From the NCBI GenBank assembly GCA_001599935.1, contig BCIJ01000016.1, forward strand, positions 459,226-523,225: DNA of 64,000 bases, in the 5' to 3' direction. This document shows positions 32,144-43,197 of the stretch, one piece after another. Numbering within the stretch: the first letter of the stretch is position 1; every line of letters starts with the position of its first letter. The notes under the pieces were generated by a model. It ran no database searches, was not told the DNA's origin, and was given only the letters and a program-made list of their open reading frames with translations. The DNA comes from Holtermannia corniformis (lineage: Eukaryota; Basidiomycota; Tremellomycetes; Holtermanniales). The translations under genes were made by a program, and so were the position numbers.

Positions 32144-34542
32144 TCATGAGGTGCCGCAGCCGACCAAAGTGGCAGTGTTGGAGCCCTGACCGCTCGTCAG
32201 TATCCAGGTCGCCACGCACTCGAGGTACGTACGGGGTAGAACCACAGACTGGTGGCAATGATGACGTATACGAACATGAGGACGACTCCCTCCATCCAGC
32301 TTGATCGCGTTGTCAGCGCTCGATGGCACATCATCACAGATCACGTACTTGGATCGCCCATCGGCGAGTGTCTGGTTGGCGACGAGGACTGAAAGGAAGA
32401 CGACGACCGACTCGAATGCTAGCAGGATCAGCAAAACCCATACGGCAGATGTTTGACAACTTACGGTCAAAGAGCAGTCTAGACATGGGACGTCAGCACA
32501 GGCAAAAAAGCGGGCGCTGTGTACTCACGTCAAAGGTTTGCCAATCGTCCAACCAAGCAGAACGATGACCGGGATGACAAACAGACTGATCATCTTTAGC
32601 TGACTGCCTCTGTGGAATGGCGCCGAGGTAAACTCACGCGATCTGGATCGAAGATCCAACAGCAACCGAGATGGAGAGGTCGAGCTTATCTTTGTACGAG
32701 ACGGTAACAGCCGTAACGTGCTCGGCGGCGTTTCCGACCTGGGAATGTGAGTCCTGCGCGAGCATCGCAACGGAAACTCACAATGGGGAGCAGGATCAGA
32801 CCAACCCATTCCTGGCTCAATGATGGGTGTGCCTCTGTCAAACCCTACCGCCGATCAGCCTGCATATTCTTCCTTCACACAAGTACCCACATTGATAGAA
32901 GAGACCAAAAATTCAGCCGTGACGCCCACAAGCACCGTGTCCAGCACCAGCACCATAAAGACCATTGGCATGTTCATCTGCGGGACCTCTTCCTCTTCTT
33001 CGGGCTCGCTGTTGCTGTGTGTTTGAGCGTGAGCGAGCTCGTTGGATGATCCGGCGCTGGCGGATTCGGCATCCTGCTTCTTGCGGAAGCGCGAGAGTGT
33101 GCCGAAACGGCGGATCTGGCGGGCTTTGGCTTTGACGTCGGCAGAGTATTGCGTTGACTGCGAAGGGAGCTCGTCGTCGCTGAGGGTGAACGTCAGTTGC
33201 TGGACAACGCCAGTGCAAACGACTTACGAGTACAGATCGGCGTGCGTCGCCATCTGCCATAATTCAGCGCGGACTCACCGCTACAGGCAGTGCAACATAC
33301 CTGGAAGAAGATGAAGGCAATGTACAGCAGCAAGAGCAAGATTGCAACGCCATGGCTCATCTTGAGGATGTCCTGACCCTCGACATTGTCTGGCAACAGG
33401 TCACCGCTACCATTGCTACCGCTCGAGATGGCAAAGTGGAACGCCGACGGGATCAACATGGCGATGACCGCCATGAGAAGCAGCGAAGAGTTGAGCTGAG
33501 CAGCGGTCGTCTTGATCGTCTGTTCTTTATACTTGAGACCGCCGACGAAGAAGCACATGCCGAGGACGAGCAGGAGGTTGGAGAGGATTGAGCCGACAAG
33601 GGAAGATTGAACGACAGCGAGCTCGCACTGGGAAGCGTCAGCTTGGACTGCGCGGGAGAGCACGTCGACGAACCTTGATAAGCGCAAGGATGGCGACGAT
33701 GAGCTCGACGGCGTTTCCAAGCGTCGCGTTGAGAAGACCACCAAGAGTCTGACCGAGCCGCAACGCGGCTTCTTCTGTCGCGAACCCAAGTAGGGCAGCT
33801 GTGGTGTATCAGCCTGGCAGCTCTCGCCGATCGTCAGGTCCACGAACCGAGAGGGATAATGGCGATGAATGTGGTCTATCTCGTCAATAACTATAAAGGC
33901 AGTTGTTATTGCTGACTTACAATCTGCGGGTTGGAGGTGAGCATTGGGAGACAGCTAGAACGCAAAGGCACTCACGAAAACGGCTGTATCCGATATCGCG
34001 GTACTTCCGCCAGCTTTGACGAAATGCAGTGCCCAGCCTGCAGGATGATCAGCTCACTGGAAGGCACAGGCTGGCACACGTACCGATCGGGATGAATACA
34101 AGTAGAATGTTGCTGCGCATGTCAGGTTCCCTTGCTGTGTTTTTAGCCCACTCACAGCCAGCTGCTCTTGGCCGCCGCCAGAAGACTTTCCCAGTAGCCC
34201 GGCGCCTTGCCCACCGGCCGCTCGGGCTGTAGCAGACCCGTCGTCATACGCCTGATTAGGCCAGGTTGCGGCTCGCCGGTGCTCCGTCTGGACCGCTGCG
34301 ACTCGCCCGTAGTCTTGCGTCCTCCATTCCCGTTTCCTGTACCGTCGACGTCGCCATCGAGTGTAACTTGACGCTTGGGCCTACTCCTGAGTGAAGTTTC
34401 TTGGTCTGCAACAGATCCCTGCTTTTCGGCGAGCGGTGGCGACAGAATACTCTCGGGCTCTTCAGTGTGCGGGGCAGCTGTGCAAGTCGCAACATCAGTA
34501 CAGATCAGCTTGTAGCTCGAAGTCGCACGCACAGGAGCTCAT
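32144..34542 (-). CDS. VCX1: vacuolar Ca2+/H+ antiporter, CAX family
   Basis: Moves Ca2+ into the vacuole in exchange for protons. Exon 1 is only MSS plus one base from ATG 34542; a GTGCGT intron joins it to [21 protein letters not shown], which sets the start. The cytosolic N-terminal region ends [14 protein letters not shown], then membrane exons [30 protein letters not shown] and [21 protein letters not shown]. The first CAX repeat is [15 protein letters not shown] (read across an intron), the second [17 protein letters not shown]. Between them lies the acidic loop [13 protein letters not shown], and the last segments are [17 protein letters not shown] and [15 protein letters not shown]. 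The end is [13 protein letters not shown] at 32144. About ten introns. Confidence 0.92.
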
Positions 34543-35200
34543 CTTGCGGTCCTACAGCAGTGTGGATTAGGCGTGCTTGTGAGCTCTCGGCCGGTCGTCC
34601 TTTGTGTGTATCACTGTCGGAACCTGTGGCGTGTTCACTGACGCTCTGATATCTGATGTCGGCGGTGATGACGGACTGAGCGGTACGCCTGCTGCGGCCC
34701 AGTTGCACGCTCGTGGTGGATGTTTGCCTCGCCGAGTCCTTTGGTCTGCTATAAATAGCTCAAAGATCAGAATCGCCCGACGTCAGTAGGGCGATCCCAG
34801 GCGGTGGTAATACAAAGCGAGGCGCGACGAAAACCAGGAGAGCTGAGCTGCATACTGGTTCGCCCAAGTGGATTGTGCTCTGTGCGGCAGCTACATAGCA
34901 CTTGAGCGCAAACCAGTGCCGTTATGAGAACCACACTTTGAGCTGTTCGTGTGGGGCACAGTCACACTCTTACAGTATGAACAGACCCGCTCACTGCAGT
35001 GCAGTAAGGTGGCCATGTATCACCGGAGAGCGTAATCCTCAGCCCTGTGTATCAGTCTCATGTTCATCAACCCAGCACCGGGCTGTGCTTACAGTTGCAT
35101 CCCACCCAAACGGGCAAAAGCGCGCTAAATTCGATCCGAGTGATCGAGCGAGCGCCCGGGTGCGGGAGCGTAAGGACAATGCTGCAGTTATCTTGCCGCC
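34543..35200. other. divergent intergenic region
   Basis: 658 bp between the antiporter and the PRXL2-like gene, which point away from each other. No coding sequence is recognised; it must hold both promoters. Confidence 0.45.
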
Positions 35201-36732
35201 ATGACAGCTCTTCTTCCCGCCCACATCCCGTTGGCCGCCATGGATCCCGAACAAAGTCAGCCCTCCAGCCCTTCAGGCTCGGATGGGCCGGTCCCAAGCT
35301 CCCTGAGACGGCTGAGCAGGAAGCTGCCGCCAGTCATGACGGAATCACTCGAGGATCTGTCGCCGAGCGTGTCGAGGTCACCGGTTGTGCTAAACTACTC
35401 GTTGGCGGTTGATCCGCCGAGTCCAGAGGTTGCACAGACTAGACTGCCGCCTCGCAAGCAGAGCGACTCGAAGCGCGTCACTATGGTTCCCGAGCCGACG
35501 GTGCATACGCTCCCAGCCGTGCCTAGCAGGAATGGGATCATCCGCACCGCACTCTCCAATGCTTCATTCGCCCTTTCCAGCTCCCGGCCATCGACCTCGT
35601 CCCTTCCATCCCTCACATGCTCCGGCTCGACCTCGAGCTCGAGCTGCACCTGGTCAGTGCTCGATGAGCTCGAGATGGCCGAACGAGCGGCCAAGCCTAC
35701 AAAAGAGGAAAAACGGATGGCCAAGCTGAGGCGCAAGATTGAGGCCGAGGCGTTTGACGAAGCGACGCCGCCGACACGAAGGCAGCTGTTCGAAGCGAGC
35801 TTGCTGCAAGTCGTGGCAGAGAATGGCGAGCGCATCCGGTTTGGCGACTTGGTCCGCTACCGCAAGACGGTTGTAGTCTTCATCCGGCACTGTGCGTTTC
35901 CGCAGCTTCAGATGTTGCCAAGCTGACATTGGTAGGGTTTTGCCCACTCTGCGCGCAGTATGTGGATTCGACCATGGCCCAAGTCTCGCAGGAAGTCCTC
36001 GAGGACGCAGAGGTCGACTTGATCATCATCGGCAACGGCAACGCCAAGATGCTCAACGGGTATCGCAGTGCGTCAGACCCTCGTTCCACGTCCACCTGGC
36101 TGACAAGCCACAGACAAGCACTTCAAGTGCCCGTTCAAAATGTACACTGACCCCTCGCTGCGACTGTACCGCGCCCTCGGCCTCACACGACAAACATACG
36201 ATGCCGGCGCAGAAGCCGACAAAGGCGACTACATTGTCCTTGGCGGCGTCGAGACGACCAAGCGTGTCATGAAGCGTGCAGTGCAGATGATGCCGATTCG
36301 GAATCCAGGGTATGTCCCGTCTTCCACACTAAGCGCGGCAAGGCTGATCAGACGGCAACCAGGCATTTCTCTCAGCTCGGCGGTGAATTCGTCTTTGATG
36401 GCGCCCTCAACGTCCTCTACACGCACCGAATGATAACCACGCGCTCGCATGCACCGATCCGAGAGGTCGTCGCGGCCGCAGGGGTCGATCTGGACTTGAC
36501 ATCGCCGTATCGGCAGATTGGGAGCCCGCCACCGATCCATCGCGAAGATGAGGAGGACGCGACTGGATGGCGTGAAGAAAGGGAGGGGGAACTGGCGCGG
36601 ATCAGGGCTGAAAAGGCCAAGCGGAGGGGCTGGCTCGTGGAGGATCAGGGGTTTGGAGGCGAGATGGAGATGGGAGTGTTGAAGGCTGATGAGCAGAGGG
36701 ACGTGTTTGCCATGGGCTTGGAGCTGCGATAG
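35201..36732 (+). CDS. PRXL2/AhpC-TSA-like thioredoxin-fold protein with long Ser-rich N-terminus
   Basis: Peroxiredoxin-like-2 family (AhpC/TSA antioxidant domain), presumably redox-active. It starts at ATG 35201. The first 170 residues are Ser/Pro-rich (SSPSGSDGPVPSSLRR, SRPSTSSLPSLTCSGSTS). The domain begins FEASLLQVVAENGERIRFGDLV, then RKTVVVFIRH and, after an intron, WFCPLCAQYVDSTMAQVSQE with the C-x2-C redox pair. DLIIIGNGNAKML, intron, HFKCPFKMYTDPSLRLYRALGL and GGVETTKRVMKRAVQ follow, then QLGGEFVFD, the conserved end of the fold. The C-terminal 80 residues are charged (REDEEDATGWREEREGELAR). Three introns. A second Cys pair element KCPF sits in the place seen in other fungal members. 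Confidence 0.82.
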
Positions 36733-36904
36733 TCTAGCAGCCGCAGTGAGATTTTATCAGTGTATAATTCATGCAGTTGGGCTGCTGTGGTCAATATGCA
36801 CCTCGCCTGGCTCAGGTGACGTTTGCACCACCTCCCCCTGCGGCTGATTGCCAAGGTCCGGCGCTGCTAAAGGTTCGATCCGTGCTCATCAAATATACAT
36901 GAAT

Positions 36905-37368
36905 CTAAGCTTGCGGCCCCTTGCCGCCTGGCACGAGCTACAGATCGTCAGCGCCCTCCGGCGCTCTTGCAATGAACCGCAACGCACCATGGCAATGTTA
37001 TTCCCGTTCAGCAGTGTGCGGCCAAGCGTGTTGGTCGTCACCCCCTCGGCCGTCACCTCGCTACAAACACTTCAGCAACCCTCCCGGCATCCGAGATCAC
37101 AAAACTCACTACTCGGTCACGTCTTTCAACACCATGTCTATGCGTACATCAGCCTCGGCATATCCTGAAGCCGTGTAGAATGTCGATACGCACTGACGTA
37201 GTCGTCGAACCCCTGCAGGATCCCCGAGAACTCGCGCTCATTCTTCATAATGACCCAGATGGGGGAGCCGATACACCGGTCGACGAGCTCTGCGTCGGGT
37301 ATCAGTGTATGCACACTGGTGACCTATGATGCGTTGTGCTCACCGAGAGGAAGGATAGTGGACGCCAT
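36905..37368 (-). CDS. LSM5: U6 snRNA-associated Sm-like protein LSm5
   Basis: Subunit of the LSm1-7 (cytoplasmic mRNA decay) and LSm2-8 (U6 snRNP) rings. Five tiny exons assemble to 84 residues: MASTILPL, intron, [20 protein letters not shown] and [12 protein letters not shown] (Sm1), intron with GTGCGT donor, [10 protein letters not shown], intron, [17 protein letters not shown] plus NGNNIAM (Sm2), intron, [13 protein letters not shown] at 36905-36907. The match to human LSm5 (ELVDKCIGSRIHIVMKSDKE, GFDDFVNMVLEDVTEFE, LLNGNNITMLVPGGEGP) is nearly continuous. The start at 37368 is fixed by the short first exon. It converges with the PRXL2-like gene and diverges from the gene at 37634. Confidence 0.93.
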
Positions 37369-37633
37369 GGTGGTGCTGGCGTGGTGCTGAAGGCGACGCA
37401 CAAGGACGCACAAGGTGGTTGGCTTAAGTGGGGGTAGCAAACTGCGACGGGTCCGTGCGCTTAGCTGACTCTCATCGTTCATCCTGCGTCTTACAACGAC
37501 CCCGAGTGCGATAGATACATCTACGATACTACAGGGGGAGTGCTTTGAGAGTGTTCAGGTGTATCAAGCCATACCCAGAGGTGGGTCCGCACGTTGATCT
37601 GCCCGTACCCCTATCACGGCTGACTCGCCACAG

Positions 37634-39689
37634 ATGCTGTATTGGCCGCTCCTCACTTTGACAGCCACGGAAGGATGCACACAGCAAGACTTGCCGACGG
37701 TGTCACAGACTCTAACCACTGTTCTTCCCGTTCTTCAGTCGAGTGCCAAGAACGAATTCGGAGTGCCGCGTCCGTGCGAGGACACGATCATGCAGGTCGC
37801 TGCAAACGAGGCCGAGCCAGCCTGTGGTCATACACCTGAGATTGATGCGCAGCAGTCAGCCGATCGCGAGTCGGAGACAAGGACAGAAAGCCCTGTCACG
37901 GACTGGCACTCGCTCCATCCCGTCGGCGCCGATGAAGTTGTCGAAACGCGCTCCACGCCAGCTCAGCCCGACCGCAGCACAAGCGCATCAGCGAGCCATG
38001 CCACGCACTCATGCTTCCAGCCGACACCGACCGTGACCGGCGATCCGTTCGAAAAGCCAACAATCCTCGTCCGCAGTCCACCGCTCACTGTTACGACCGA
38101 CGTTTCCGCAGAGCACCCGGGCAAGACTCCGGCGTGCCACCACGAAGACTCGAGTGATCTTTGCGACGACAAGTTGAACGATCGGACGGATTCACCGCCG
38201 CACGATGCGTTTGTAGATGTTCAAGACGTGGTTGTGGCACGGCCAGACATGATCGCCACGACGCAGATAAGCGGGCTGTCGCTGTCGGCAATGACACTCG
38301 CAAAAGACAGTCAGGTGCACCACCCTCCTTGCGCCGACGATCTGCAAGATTTGATGCCATACCCCCAAGACACCGACAGGTCCGAAGATGACAGAATGAT
38401 CGTCCTGCTGCAGGCGGCTGAAGAACTCGAATCACGCCATGACACTGACGCCGATTCCATCACGGCCTTGCTCGTCCCCGATGACCATGGCGAGACACGC
38501 ACACACACCGTGCTGGAGCCACAGGAGCACACCTGCGCACAAGCAACTGATTTTACCGACAAAGCTCTGCAAGCTGCAGAGTCATCTTTGTGCCAAACAG
38601 CGGCTCAAGCGCTCACCCACTGCGATGCGCCGCTCAACAACAACACCAGCCCGACTGACAACCAAACCCCAGAGTCTACCGTCGCGGTGATCACGCCGCA
38701 TGCATTACTGATCGACATTCCTGCTCCCGCGCCGCCTGCAAACATGGACATTGATGAGCCCGCGGTGGCGCACGTCGACGTCGCCAAGATACCCGAAGAC
38801 ACCGCAGGGCTACTCTTGCCGCCGTTGAAGATGACCACAGCCGTGCGCATCTCCTCTTCAGATCCGCGTAACCCAGCTTGCACTGACTACATGCAGACGC
38901 CCGACATGTCGAGTTCTCCAACGGTGATTGCAACGCCGTACCAGACTCCTGCACCCTCATCTGCTGGCCACACGTTGTCCAGTGCTTCCGGTAGGAAGCG
39001 GCGCTACCCCGATCAAGTCTGTCACGACTCGTTTCACCTACGCATGAGCTGACGTCAAAGTCCAGAGCCCGTCCCTCGCCCAAGCCAAAGTCGCGCGCGT
39101 GCTCAAAAGGCCTTTCGTCTCGCCAAGGCGTACCGATCCGCCATTGCCCGCTAGCATTGTCGAACCCGCAGTCGTGCCAAAGCCACCGCAATCACCCGTC
39201 TCGGTGGCCGTCCTTCCGCCGTCAACTGTGTCAAACACGAAACGAGCGCTTGCCAAACCATTCAAAACCCCGCAAAGCATCCAGCACACCGCCGCCCCGT
39301 CAATGACTCTACGTGCACTTGAAGACCGCGCGAGACTGCTACGCCAGGCTGTCCGCTTCCATACGCAGCTTGATGAAGATGCGCGGCTCGAGCAACTGGT
39401 AGATAAATGGCGTGTGGCGGGGAGAGAGATTGTTGAACGGCTGTTTCGAAGTGTGCCGCGGCCTGAGGAGGGCACGGCGCTGGGGGTTGGGTGGTCGACG
39501 TTTGATCAAGCGTCGCCTGTGGGGGTGAGGATGGACGTTGATGATGCTCAGGCCGTGGCGGGCGAAGAGGAGGATCAGAAGCCCGAGGCGGCTCAGAGCT
39601 GGTCGTATGGCAGCATGATGCTGCGCTTTGGTGTCGATCCCGCGCTGCTCGGCTGGGACGCTGAAGAAGAGGACTGGGCCGACGTCTGA
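37634..39689 (+). CDS. Sfr1/Mei5-like recombination accessory factor with long disordered N-terminus
   Basis: Probable partner of Swi5 that stimulates Rad51/Dmc1 strand exchange. A 450-residue acidic, Thr/Asp/Pro-rich head (open from ATG 37634) ends SGRKRRYPDQ. A 51-nt intron (39019-39069, GTCTGT donor, GCTGAC branch) joins SPSLAQAKVARVLKRPFVSP, the basic motif typical of Sfr1/Mei5. The conserved helix region is LRALEDRARLLRQAVRFHTQ, DEDARLEQLVDKWRVAGREIVERLF. Later residues include WSYGSMMLRFGVDPALLGWD, as in fungal relatives, and the end EEEDWADV at 39689. The start is uncertain: 37634 sits directly after a CAG and may be inside an exon with an upstream beginning. Confidence 0.7.
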
Positions 39690-39778
39690 TGTTTGTAACG
39701 AGTCTGTCTCATGGAGCCATCACCGACGTGAATATATATATGCATCTATCCTGTACAGCAACGGCACCAACATACAAC

Positions 39779-40684
39779 CTAGACCGCATCACCGAGTAGA
39801 GGCTCTTCCTCCCCTTTACCCCGCTTCTCGCGGTACATCAAGCCCTGCGTCACCAGCCCAAAGTCGAACAACAGTGTCAACAGGCCCAAGCCGAACTTGG
39901 CCGGGTTGCCCCAAATCAACGATGGGTCGCCAACACGCAGCGAGCTGATCGTGAGCTGGAGCAGCGACAGTACCGAGCCAACGATGTCGAGGACTACTGC
40001 GCTGATCGCGAACCCTGCGGTCGACTTTGAGGCGTACTGCACGTATAGCTGAGGAAGGTATTTGACTACGCTGAGCTCGAGATCAGCATGAGCGCGATCA
40101 AGTAGGCCGATGGTAGTGACGGACCTGATAATGATCTTGACCCAGCCGGCGGCAATGAACCAGTCGAGCCATTCGATCGTTCCTGCCGAGACAAGGACAG
40201 CACCGATAGCGGCGGCTGCGAAGATGGCTGCGAGAAACGCCTTGGAGAACCGCGAGACGGGTTGGAAGCCGTAGCGGATAGCCTGGCTAAAGACGATCGA
40301 GCTCAGAATGAAAGCCTAAGAGATCCAATCAGTGATCTGTCCCCTTGTCTAGTTGTGAACTGACGTGCACGGCGAAGAACAGGTCAGCGCTGGCGATTTG
40401 AGCGGCGTGACCGTGATGCCGTCGTCTGTACTGCTCCTGTAGCGTGTGGTTGTAGTACAAGCCTACGTTCCACAATGACAGCGCAAAGAAACCAAGTGGA
40501 TTGACGACGGTGTAGTCGCCCGACAACCCTACCACACTGATTGGCATCAGCGTCGAGACCACACCAGTGTGGCGACTCACGACTTGCGTCGGTAGTTAAG
40601 TAGTACCTGCGGATAGAACGAGAGACTCCATGCGCCCGAGTAGACAACGCCGAGCGCGACCAGAAAGACGTCGAGCGCGCCCAT
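39779..40684 (-). CDS. ERS1: cystinosin homologue, lysosomal/vacuolar cystine exporter
   Basis: PQ-loop transporter that exports cystine from the vacuole with protons. It starts at ATG 40684 (MGALDVFLVALGVVYSGAWS). The first PQ loop is LSFYPQVLLNYRRKS, intron, VGLSGDYTVVNPLGFFALSLWNVGLYYN, matching human [21 protein letters not shown]. The second is KYLPQLYVQYASKSTAGFAI, then VVLDIVGSVLSLLQLTISSL and WGNPAKFGLGLLTLLFDFGL (human FGDPTKFGLGVFSIVFD). Seven membrane spans are plausible. The C-terminus EKRGKGEEEPLLGDAV contains an acidic dileucine-type sorting signal (EEPLL) suited to vacuolar delivery. Four introns. It is divergent from the ferric reductase. Confidence 0.9.
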
Positions 40685-41175
40685 GGTCGTCTTGCGTCGC
40701 AGCTGGCTCGATTGCTTACGCGCTGATATCGTAGTGATAGCACGTCATCGGGATCCCGAGCCGGCTGGACCGAATGGCTTCGATGCGTTATCTTCGCCCA
40801 GAAGGTAAAGTGCTGACAGGTCTTCCCGGAGGTATCAGTATGTCTGTGAAGGGAGCCGTGTGAATACGCCAGCTAACCCTTGGCAAGGCAACACGGCCGA
40901 GGATTGTAATTGCCGCACGAGCAGCAAATGGCTCAGCTTACGTTACGTTCTGTTCACGTGGCAAGGCGAGCTTTACACGCTGCGCCTCCTTGCTCGGCCA
41001 GTGTGAGAGCCTGTGATGCCGCTGACGACCTTTGGGCACTGACAACCACTGACGAGGGGTGCAAGCTGATATCAAGTCTGTAAAGGGGAGCAACAGCAAC
41101 CTGCTAAGCGAGGGCCAGGGATCCGTGCATTTCAACCTAATCCATCTTCGCCCTGGTGGCACATCAACACCTAGC
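40685..41175. promoter_or_regulatory. divergent promoter region, cystinosin / ferric reductase
   Basis: 491 bp between the two start codons. No gene is seen. A GATA-containing site (GCTGATATCAAG, about 41066-41077) is present, which would suit GATA-type iron repressors, but a single GATA is common by chance. Confidence 0.4.
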
Positions 41176-43183
41176 ATGACAGTGTCGCAAAGGGACACGG
41201 CGCCCGTCATCCCCGGCACCTTCAAGATCTACGAGTAGGTCGTGTACTCGATTGTGGCGACATGCTAACCCCGCAGTTCGTACACCGTCGACCCACAGTG
41301 GCAAAGGACTTTCACCTGGATTTGGCTAGCCTTTACCAGTTTCTGCGTGTTGCTAGCTCTTCCGAGGTTATTGCACTCGGTACGGTCAGGCCGTATATCC
41401 CGGGGATGGGCGATCACCGAGAGCGTTGCTCCGCACCGGTCTGCGGGCTCGCACAGGACCCCACTCGCCACCAAGAAGGCTTCTCCAGCTACGGATTCTA
41501 GCATCAAGCGGCGCCTGTATGGGGTTTACCAATCTCTTTCGTGGCAAACATTGCCTGTACCTCGCCTCTTTCGAAGCAAGCTGGACGACTGCTGTCGTCA
41601 GACATACTTTCCTCTCAGCATCGGCCAAATCGTTCTCGTCGTGGGTTATGCAGGACTCGTTGTTGCCTGTCTCGTCACAGACGCTCAGCTATCAACCAAC
41701 TCCAACAGGGCTGGTACGTCGCTGCGCTTTCACGGATCGCTCGTACTGACCATCTCAGGCTTTCTGGCTCTCGCAAACCTCACGCCACTTCTCTTGCTCA
41801 CGCTGAAGAATAACCCACTGGCACTGCTGCTGGGCGTTGGCTACCCGTCACTCAACTACCTACACCGCTGGGCTGGTAGAATCACATTCATTCTCGCGAC
41901 CATCCACGGCATCATCTGGCTGCGTGTCATGCCGGACGCACGGACATCTGCCAAAGGGTTGAGAGGGGTGGCAAGCTGGGTCCTACTGCTTGCGCTCGCG
42001 ATCAGCAGCGCAAGGCCGATCCGGAAGAGGTACTACCAGGTGTTCTTCACGCTGCAGTGAGTATTATCTACCGATGTTAGACTTGGCTGACCGACATGCT
42101 AGCCTGATGTGCTTTGTTGGCTTCTTTGCAGCCGTAAGCTATCATACCCCATATGCCCGCCCTTGGATCTATCCGCCGGTTGCATTGTATGCTACAGAGT
42201 GCGTAAAGTCCCTACTTCGTCCCCGAGCTGACAAGCGTAGTCTGGTTGTGCGCCTCCTCCGCTACCGCATCAAGGATGCCACACTCGTCGCCCTCGATGA
42301 CACCATGACCCTCGTCAGTTCTGAGCCTATCAAGAGCGAGCACCTAGCTGACGGCCCTGAAGATCCACGTACCAGACTGCGATGCCGGCTGGCTTCCAAC
42401 ACAGCACATCTACCTCCGCGTCCTCACAGGCGCCGGGATCTTCGAAGCCCACCCTTTCACAATCACCAATGCTGCCTCGTCTGCCTCTGGGCGCGGTATC
42501 ACACTCTACGCCAAAGTCGCCGGCGACTGGACGCGGCGACTCAACTCACTTGCCCGCACTGAAGCAGATGACGAGGCCGAGGCGTACCTGTTGCAAGAAA
42601 AGCAGGCGGCGAGGGTAAAGGAGGTCAAAGTGGTTATCGATGGCCCTTATGGTGGTCTCCGTGTGGACTTGGAGGGCAAGGATCGAGTGTTGGTGATTGC
42701 GGGAGGGAGTGGGATCACCTTTGCGCTCGGTGCAATCGAGGAGGCGTTGAGCTCGCAGGTGAACCGAGTCGACGTCGTGTGGGTCGTGCGGGACTCGAGT
42801 GAGTGGCCGCCATGGGTTGTCGACATTGGCTGACAGCGACAGCAACGGTCGAGAGCATGCTGCCAGTGTTACAGCACCTTGCAACACGGGCGGAGGGTCA
42901 AGAGCTCAAGCTCCACTACCACCTGTTCCTCACGAAAGCGTCCTCGCCTCTCCCACAACTTGCGTCATTACCACAGCATACCACACTCGAAGCCGGACGG
43001 CCACCAATTGCCGAGCTTCTCGACTCGTCTACCCCAGAAGACGTCGAGGCCGGTCCCTCGGGTGCGACGCCATACTCTGCAGTCATCGCCTGCGGCCCGG
43101 AAGGGATCGTGATCGAAGCGCGCAACGCTGTTGCAAGGTCGGCGCGTGGGACTGCGTTCCACGGAGAATGCTACAGCTTGTAA
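41176..43183 (+). CDS. ferric/cupric reductase transmembrane component (FRE family)
   Basis: Plasma-membrane flavocytochrome that reduces extracellular Fe3+ or Cu2+. Exon 1 starts at ATG 41176 (MTVSQRDTAPVIPGTFKIYD, last codon split by an intron) and continues SYTVDPQWQRTFTWIWLAF. The bis-heme pairs are HRWAGRITFILATIH and, across the intron at 42059-42101, HLMCFVGFFAAVSYH, both H-x13-H. DLVVRLLRYR precedes the FAD domain; HIYLRVLTGAGIFEAHPFTITN has the HPFT FAD motif. The NADPH part has VVIDGPYGG and VLVIAGGSGITFALG, and the C-terminus AVIACGPEGIVIEARNAVA gives the CGP motif. The end is GECYSL, TAA 43181-43183. Only 14 bp separate its stop from that of the deubiquitinase. Confidence 0.92.
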
Positions 43184-43197
43184 ATTATACATGTGAT

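Noticed and set aside
36850..36890. Possible tRNA B-box (GGTTCGATCC near 36870)
   Set aside because: There is no pairing T-stem around it, no A-box at the right distance and no acceptor stem; it lies in a 3' spacer.
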